NCBI RefSeq assembly: GCF_012927245.1
Contig: NZ_JABBGE010000016.1
Coordinates: 1-64,000 of the forward strand
Source: Streptomyces sp. R302
GTDB taxonomy: Bacteria > Actinomycetota > Actinomycetes > Streptomycetales > Streptomycetaceae
Length of the DNA stretch: 64,000 bases
Direction of reading: 5' to 3'
In this document: piece after piece, positions 60,343 to 64,000 of the stretch
Layout of the letters: every line of letters starts with the position of its first letter
Position numbering within the stretch: position 1 is the stretch's first letter
Notes under the pieces: model-generated
What the model was told of the DNA's origin: nothing
Database searches by the model: none
The model's input: only the letters and a program-made list of their open reading frames with translations
Position numbers and translations under genes: made by a program

Positions 60343-62046
60343 TCAGGCGGTGAGGGCCTCCAGGGCCGCCTCGACGGTGAGCTCCTCGCGCTCGCCGGTG
60401 CGGCGGTCCTTCAGTTCGAGGACGCCTTCGGCGGAGCGGCGGCCGGCGACGAGGATCTTCGGGACGCCCATCAGTTCCGCGTCGGTGAACTTGACGCCCG
60501 GGGAGACTCCCGCGCGGTCGTCGACCAGGACGCGCAGGCCCGCGGCGGCGAGCTTGTCGGAGACCTCCAGGGCCAGCTCGGTCTGGAGGGCCTTGCCGGC
60601 GGCGACGACGTGGACGTCGGCGGGGGCGACCTCGGCCGGCCAGCACAGGCCCTTGTCGTCGGCGGTCTGCTCGGCGAGCGCGGCGACGGCGCGGGAGACG
60701 CCGATGCCGTACGAGCCCATCGTCACGCGGACGGGCTTGCCGTTCTGGCCGAGGACGTCGAGCTTCAGCGCGTCGGCGTACTTGCGGCCGAGCTGGAAGA
60801 TGTGGCCGATCTCGATCGCGCGGTCCAGCTTGAGGCCGGTGCCGCACTTGGGGCAGGGGTCGCCCTCCTGGACGACGACCACGTCGACGTACTCGGAGAC
60901 CTCGAAGTCACGGCCCGCGACGACGTTCTTCGCGTGCATGCCCTCCTTGTTGGCGCCGGTGATCCAGGAGGTGCCGGGGGCCACGCGCGGGTCGGCGAGG
61001 TAGGTGACCTTCTCCAGTCCCTGGGGGCCGACGTAGCCGCGCACCAGGTCGGGGCGGGCCGCGAAGTCCTCCTCCGTCACCAGCTCGACCGTGGCCGTGG
61101 GACCGAAGTGCTCCTCGACCTTGTCCATGTCGACCTCGCGGTCGCCGGGCACGCCGACCGCGACGATCTCGCCGTCGACCTTCACCAGGAGGTTCTTGAG
61201 GGTGGCGGAGGCCGGGACGCCGAGGGAGGCGGCGAGGGTCTCGATGGTGGGGGTGTCCGGGGTGGGGATGTCCTCGGCGGCGGGGACGGCGGAGCCGTCG
61301 ACGGCCTTGACCTCCTGGTACACCGCCTCCGTGTTGGCCGCGAAGTCGCAGTTCGGGCAGTCGGCGAAGGTGTCCTCGCCGGCCTCGGCCGGGGCGAGGA
61401 ACTCCTCGGACTTGGAGCCGCCCATGGCGCCGGCGGTGGCGGCGACGATGCGGTAGTCGAGGCCGAGGCGCTCGAAGATCCGCTGGTAGGCCTGGCGGTG
61501 CAGGCCGTAGGACCGGGTCAGGCCCTCGTCCTCGGTGTCGAAGGAGTAGGAGTCCTTCATGAGGAACTCGCGGCCGCGCAGGATGCCGGCGCGGGGGCGG
61601 GCCTCGTCGCGGAACTTGGTCTGGATCTGGTACAGGATGACCGGCAGGTCCTTGTAGGACGAGCACTGGTCCTTGACCAGGAGGGTGAAGATCTCCTCGT
61701 GGGTGGGGCCGAGGAGGTAGTCGCCGCCCTTGCGGTCCTGGAGGCGGAAGAGCTCGGCGCCGTACTCGTCCCAGCGGCCGGTGGCCTCGTAGGGCTCGCG
61801 GGGCAGCAGCGCGGGGAGGGAGACCTCCTGGGCGCCGACGGCGTCCATCTCCTCGCGGACGATCCGCTCCACGTTGGAGAGGACCTTCTTGCCGAGCGGC
61901 AGCCAGCTCCAGATGCCGGCGGCGGTGCGGCGGACGTAGCCGGCGCGGACGAGGAGCTTGTGGGAGAGGACCTCGGCGTCCGCCGGGTCGTCGCGCAGCG
62001 TCTTCGCCATCAACTGGGACATGCGCTGGACCGGTGCGTTGGCCAT
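60343..62046 (-). CDS. proS: Prolyl-tRNA synthetase (bacterial type)
   Basis: A 567-aa class II synthetase with the bacterial insertion editing domain. Motif 2 and motif 3 landmarks are GGDYLLGPTHEEIFT and GSYGIGVSRAVAALAEQ; the YbaK-like insertion (about residues 230-380) lies between, with the TLKNLLVKVDGE segment. The C-terminal anticodon-binding domain is at 465-560. The ATG at 62046 is preceded by GGAGTACG. Its size is standard for the bacterial type. Confidence 0.96.
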   Translation of the reverse strand: MANAPVQRMSQLMAKTLRDDPADAEVLSHKLLVRAGYVRRTAAGIWSWLPLGKKVLSNVERIVREEMDAVGAQEVSLPALLPREPYEATGRWDEYGAELFRLQDRKGGDYLLGPTHEEIFTLLVKDQCSSYKDLPVILYQIQTKFRDEARPRAGILRGREFLMKDSYSFDTEDEGLTRSYGLHRQAYQRIFERLGLDYRIVAATAGAMGGSKSEEFLAPAEAGEDTFADCPNCDFAANTEAVYQEVKAVDGSAVPAAEDIPTPDTPTIETLAASLGVPASATLKNLLVKVDGEIVAVGVPGDREVDMDKVEEHFGPTATVELVTEEDFAARPDLVRGYVGPQGLEKVTYLADPRVAPGTSWITGANKEGMHAKNVVAGRDFEVSEYVDVVVVQEGDPCPKCGTGLKLDRAIEIGHIFQLGRKYADALKLDVLGQNGKPVRVTMGSYGIGVSRAVAALAEQTADDKGLCWPAEVAPADVHVVAAGKALQTELALEVSDKLAAAGLRVLVDDRAGVSPGVKFTDAELMGVPKILVAGRRSAEGVLELKDRRTGEREELTVEAALEALTA

Positions 62047-62117
62047 GGTTCTCGTACTCCTGCCGGGACTGACGTTGATGGCTAGGAGGTTAGCCGGGCC
62101 GCGCCGTCCGCGAGAAA

Positions 62118-62666
62118 TCAGTTCCGGCGCGGGAGCGGCAGCGGGGCGCCCATGACCGCGTACGGGCGGGCGGCGCTCGGGAAGTGGACCTGGCGGGCGA
62201 GGTCCTCGTAGCCGAGGGAGCGGTAGAGGCCGCGGGCCGGGGACTCGGTGTCGATGGCGGAGAGGATGGAGCGCTTCTCGTCAGCGGTGTCGGTGATGGT
62301 GGTGATCAGCCCGCGGCCGAGGCCGAGGCCCTGGAAGTCGGGGTGGACGTGGAGCTCGGTGATGACGAAGGAGGCGTCGAGCCAGTCGGCGGTGCCGGTG
62401 GCGCGCAGGTACGGCTCCACGACGGTGGACCACCAGTGGGTGCGGTCGTTGGGCATCCCGTACACGAAGCCGACGAGCCGCCCGTCGGGGGTGGTGGCCC
62501 CGTAGGCGCGGGCGCCGGGGTTCATCAGGTGCCGCAGCACGATGTGGCGGCGTACGGCGACCTCCTCGGCGTCGAGGCCGAAGGCGACCGCCTGCACGGC
62601 GAGCGCCTCGTCCACCCGGGCGGCGAGGTTGACGGGTCCGATCACGGCGGGGGCGGCGGCGTCCAT
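62118..62666 (-). CDS. GNAT family N-acetyltransferase
   Basis: A 182-aa acetyltransferase of the Gcn5-related family. The acetyl-CoA-binding motif VHPDFQGLGLGRGLI is well formed (residues about 110-124), and the terminal SLGYEDLARQVHFPS is typical. The start is set at ATG 62666; an alternative GTG lies three codons upstream. It is downstream of another GNAT gene on the same strand. No substrate can be deduced. Confidence 0.88.
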   Translation of the reverse strand: MDAAAPAVIGPVNLAARVDEALAVQAVAFGLDAEEVAVRRHIVLRHLMNPGARAYGATTPDGRLVGFVYGMPNDRTHWWSTVVEPYLRATGTADWLDASFVITELHVHPDFQGLGLGRGLITTITDTADEKRSILSAIDTESPARGLYRSLGYEDLARQVHFPSAARPYAVMGAPLPLPRRN

Positions 62667-62694
62667 GCGGCGCACCCTACAAGCGGCCGAGGTT

Positions 62695-63540
62695 TCAGAA
62701 CAGCACGCTCATGAAGGCTCCGGTCTCGCGGAACCCGACCCTGCGGTAGGCGGCGCGGGCCGGGAGGTTGTAGTCGTTGACGTACAGGCTGACGACGGGG
62801 GCGACGTCGGCGAGGGCGTACTGGAGGACGGCGGCCATGCCGGTCTCGGAGAGGCCCTTGCCGCGGTGCTCGGGGGCGACCCAGACGCCCTGGATCTGGC
62901 AGGCCTGGCGGGTGGCGGCGCCGATCTCGGCCTTGAAGACGACCTTGCCGTCGTCGATGCGGGCGAAGGAGCGGCCGGCGCCGACGAGTTCGGCGACGCG
63001 GGCCTGGTAGAGCAGTCCGCCGTCGCCGGCCATCGGGGAGACGCCGACCTCCTCGGTGAACATGGCGACGCAGGCGGGCATGATCGCGTCCATCTCGTCC
63101 TTGCGGACCCGGCGGACGAGCGGGTCGGGGGCGACGGTGGCGGACGGCTCCTCGGCGACCATGAGGGGCTGGTGGGCGCGGACGTCGCGGGCGGGGCCCC
63201 AGGAGGGTTCGAGGAGCCGCCACAGCTCGGCGGTGGGGCCGGCCGGGCCGACGATCGAGGAGCAGCGGCGGCCGATCCTGCGGGCCCGCTCGGCGAAGGC
63301 GCGGACGGCCTCGGGGGTGGCGCAGATCGGCACGAGGTTGGCGCCGGAGTAGCAGAGCGAGGTGAGCCGGCCCTCGGTGTACCAGCCCCACATCTCGCCG
63401 CCCAGCCGCCACGGGTCGAGCCCGGCCACGCGGACGCGGGCGGTCACGAAGGCGTTCTCGACGGGGGCGCTCTCCAGGACGGCGAGTGCGGCGCCGAGGT
63501 CGGCGGGTTCGAGGACCCGGGTGGTGGTCTGTGTCAACAC
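62695..63540 (-). CDS. GNAT acetyltransferase with N-terminal DUF4081-type region
   Basis: A 281-aa protein. The N-terminal half (LGGEMWGWYTEGRLTSLCYSGANLVP) matches the DUF4081 type; the C-terminal half is a GNAT domain with VWVAPEHRGKGLSETGMAAVL as the acetyl-CoA site. The GTG at 63540 is the first of GTG TTG. It is followed by the smaller GNAT gene, 28 bases away. It is a conserved Streptomyces gene near ispG; function unknown. Confidence 0.88.
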   Translation of the reverse strand: MLTQTTTRVLEPADLGAALAVLESAPVENAFVTARVRVAGLDPWRLGGEMWGWYTEGRLTSLCYSGANLVPICATPEAVRAFAERARRIGRRCSSIVGPAGPTAELWRLLEPSWGPARDVRAHQPLMVAEEPSATVAPDPLVRRVRKDEMDAIMPACVAMFTEEVGVSPMAGDGGLLYQARVAELVGAGRSFARIDDGKVVFKAEIGAATRQACQIQGVWVAPEHRGKGLSETGMAAVLQYALADVAPVVSLYVNDYNLPARAAYRRVGFRETGAFMSVLF

Positions 63541-63619
63541 GAGAGGGCCTCACCGTGCGGGTTCTGCTGGTCCTGGCACCTTACCCCCAGGATCTGGGAA
63601 GGGCTCCCGCACAAGGCGA

Positions 63620-63653
63620 AACCCCGCCGTCCCCCTGCGGGGGCGGCGGGGTT
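63620..63653 (-). terminator. Terminator downstream of ispG
   Basis: A 9-bp stem AACCCCGCC (63620-63628) pairing with 63645-63653, with an inner CCCCC/GGGGG stem that makes a long hairpin. It lies 17 bases past the ispG stop and separates it from the GNAT genes. Confidence 0.8.
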
Positions 63654-63670
63654 CCGGGTGGCCGGGTGCC

Positions 63671-64000
<330 letters not shown>

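Overview
The window is high-GC chromosomal DNA from a Streptomyces or close relative. Four things support this: about 70% GC with many GTG/TTG starts, a Streptomyces-type rRNA operon leader, a type VII (ESX) secretion locus of the Streptomyces form, and a RppA/CYP158A pigment gene pair. From memory, the housekeeping order matches the S. coelicolor region from ispG/proS to the RNase J gene. This is recognition by reading; no database search was run.

Left block (1-10290): an rRNA operon leader runs off the left edge on the minus strand. Upstream of it on the same strand are RNase J, dapA and thyX. Two small membrane-protein genes and a TPR-like membrane protein follow, then dapB, an M16 peptidase, PNPase (gpsI) and rpsO. 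Lysine/diaminopimelate synthesis, thymidylate synthesis and RNA processing genes are therefore interleaved.

ESX block (10450-35320): eccD and eccC diverge. Downstream of eccC are a 150-aa protein, a 693-aa WXG-containing protein, a lipoprotein and a small membrane protein. A decayed TnpB-like transposase gene then interrupts the locus. A minus-strand operon follows (154-aa WXG-like protein, 603-aa WXG protein with a disordered tail, a membrane-anchored mycosin, two WXG100 proteins), then mycP and eccB, divergent from eccE and its partner. A DUF397 (BldB-family) gene and a proline-rich MinD/EspI-like ATPase close the block. The core parts of the machine (EccB, C, D, E, MycP) and its small WXG100 substrates are all present.

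Accessory block (35320-45130): a complete five-gene oligopeptide/nickel-type ABC importer, a secreted RTX-like repeat protein, and a divergent type III polyketide synthase (RppA) and cytochrome P450 (CYP158A-like) pair, expected to make and couple flaviolin-type naphthoquinones.

Right block (45130-64000): ribF, a 1119-aa degenerate trypsin-like plus STAND-type protein, and the translation operon rimP-nusA-ylxR-infB-DUF503-rbfA-truB on the minus strand. On the plus strand are a Tat-type lipoprotein with a ferritin-like partner, an APH(6)-like protein lacking two active-site residues, and a band-7 protein. An FG-GAP remnant, proS, two GNAT acetyltransferases and the 3' part of ispG finish the window.
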